From Conexibacter woesei DSM 14684 (GTDB lineage Bacteria; Actinomycetota; Thermoleophilia; Solirubrobacterales; Solirubrobacteraceae), in assembly GCF_000025265.1 (NCBI RefSeq), contig NC_013739.1, positions 5,876,001-5,940,000 of the forward strand: 64,000 nucleotides of DNA, written 5' to 3'. The position numbers and the translations under genes were made by a program. The notes under the pieces were generated by a model. That model was not told the origin of the DNA, searched no databases, and worked only from the letters and a program-made list of their open reading frames with translations. Positions 63,254 through 64,000 of this stretch are shown here, piece after piece (within the stretch, counting starts at the first letter, position 1; every line of letters starts with the position of its first letter).

Positions 63254-64000
63254 CCCCACCGCTCGTGCAGCGCCTCGACCGTCTCGGGACGGTCGGGGCG
63301 CGCGAAGTGGAAGCCCTGCGCGAGGCTGCAGCCGAGCGCCTGCGAGAGGCGCGCCTGCTCGTCGGTCTCGACGCCCTCGGCGACGACGTCGATCCCGAGC
63401 GCGTCGGCCATCCCGACGATCGCGCGGACGATCGCGCTCGCGCGCTCGTCGTCCGCGTCCGCGCCGAGCGCGTCGATGAACGAGCGGTCGATCTTCAGCA
63501 CGTCGATCGGCATCTGCTGGAGGTAGCCGAGCGACGAGTAGCCGATGCCGAAGTCGTCGAGCAGGATCTCGAACCCGAGCGTCTTCAGCTCGCGCAGCAT
63601 GTCTGACGCCAGCAGCGTGTTCTCGATCACCGAGCTCTCGGTGATCTCCAGCGCGATGTCGGCCGCTCTCGCGCCGGTCTCGGCCAGCACCCGCACGATC
63701 GACTCGACGAACGTCGTCTGGCTCAGCTGGCGCGCGGCGAGGTTGACGTGGATCGGCAGCGGCGCGTCGTCGCCGAGCCGCTCGCGCCAGCTGGCGGCCT
63801 GCCGGCACGCCTCGCGCATCACGTGCTCGCCGATCCGCACGATCAGGCCGCTCTCCTCCGCGATCGGCAGGAACTCGCCGGGCGCGAGCGTGCCGCGCTC
63901 GGGGTGGTCCCAGCGCACGAGCGCCTCGACCGAGCGGATCCCGCCGGTCGTGAGCGAGACGACCGGCTGGTAGACGAGCCGCAGCTCGCCAGCCTCCAGG
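63190..64000 (-). CDS. EAL-domain protein (c-di-GMP phosphodiesterase), 5' end outside window
   Basis: About 270 C-terminal residues. From the right edge the frame reads ELRLVYQPVVSLTTGG, then SVEALVRWDHPERG (the EAL motif), FLPIAEESGLIVRIGE, VNLAARQL, EITESSVI, LLDDFGIGYSSLGYL (Ile replaces the common Thr), VLKIDRSFI and VVAEGVETDEQ with the catalytic Glu and metal ligands. All key residues for c-di-GMP hydrolysis seem present. The start and any GGDEF or sensor domain lie beyond the window. c-di-GMP often governs exopolysaccharide production, relevant to the first half of the window. Confidence 0.88.
   Translation of the reverse strand, partial: LEAGELRLVYQPVVSLTTGGIRSVEALVRWDHPERGTLAPGEFLPIAEESGLIVRIGEHVMREACRQAASWRERLGDDAPLPIHVNLAARQLSQTTFVESIVRVLAETGARAADIALEITESSVIENTLLASDMLRELKTLGFEILLDDFGIGYSSLGYLQQMPIDVLKIDRSFIDALGADADDERASAIVRAIVGMADALGIDVVAEGVETDEQARLSQALGCSLAQGFHFARPDRPETVEALHERWGYALTPSERTASASRPTPSSI

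Overview
The window is about 64 kb of very GC-rich, gene-dense DNA. It carries a complete actinobacterial-type acyl-CoA carboxylase set including an epsilon-like subunit, a MoaD-MoaE fusion, and many genes whose start codon sits 6-11 bases after a TANNNT box. Together with frequent use of the arginine codon AGA, this suggests an actinomycete of the Solirubrobacterales / Thermoleophilia kind (Conexibacter- or Solirubrobacter-like). That placement is inference, not proof. I saw no rRNA, tRNA, CRISPR array, insertion sequence or prophage.

Bases 1-35,425 are one large surface-polysaccharide locus. It holds five GT4, two clear GT2, one GT2-like and one WecG/TagA (GT26) glycosyltransferases. It also holds three polytopic GT39/DUF2142-type membrane proteins, a Wzx-like flippase, an O-antigen-ligase-like polymerase/ligase with a TPR tail, and a polyprenyl-phosphate sugar-1-phosphate transferase that would start the repeat unit. 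Sugar supply comes from a GDP-mannose 4,6-dehydratase and a divergent paralogue, a UDP-sugar 6-dehydrogenase, a UDP-glucuronate decarboxylase, a further epimerase, and an oxidoreductase / aminotransferase / acetyltransferase trio of the kind that makes diacetamido sugars. Between the last GT4 and a small Gly-rich secreted protein lies a 362-base gene-free stretch (25,486-25,847) with strong alternative RNA folds and a bipartite promoter-like element shared with the GT26 gene. A CheR-like methyltransferase, a large sensor kinase and a single-domain response regulator follow the ligase as one overlapping operon and may control the locus.

Bases 35,500-47,900 are mixed: a ferritin, TenA, a possible toxin-antitoxin-like pair, a MoaD-MoaE fusion, an acyl-CoA mutase large subunit, an ABC exporter, a 996-residue secreted protein built from four 4-cysteine modules, propionyl-CoA carboxylase beta, a secreted SGNH hydrolase and the carboxylase epsilon subunit. 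Bases 48,100-54,620 form an assimilatory sulfate-reduction cluster (sulfite reductase, HAD phosphatase, APS reductase, TauE-type permease, cysD, cysN). The first and third genes share an AT-rich inverted-repeat operator. Bases 54,678-64,000 hold a PAP2 phosphatase, the biotin-carrying alpha subunit of the acyl-CoA carboxylase, a GNAT, OsmC, MBL and HAD enzymes, sucCD, an aminotransferase and the 3' part of an EAL protein.

The carboxylase subunits, the mutase and succinyl-CoA synthetase together give a route from propionyl-CoA to succinate. Gene starts fall into two classes: apparently leaderless genes with TANNNT next to the start, and genes with a real leader and Shine-Dalgarno sequence (ferritin, 996-residue protein, sulfite reductase, OsmC).
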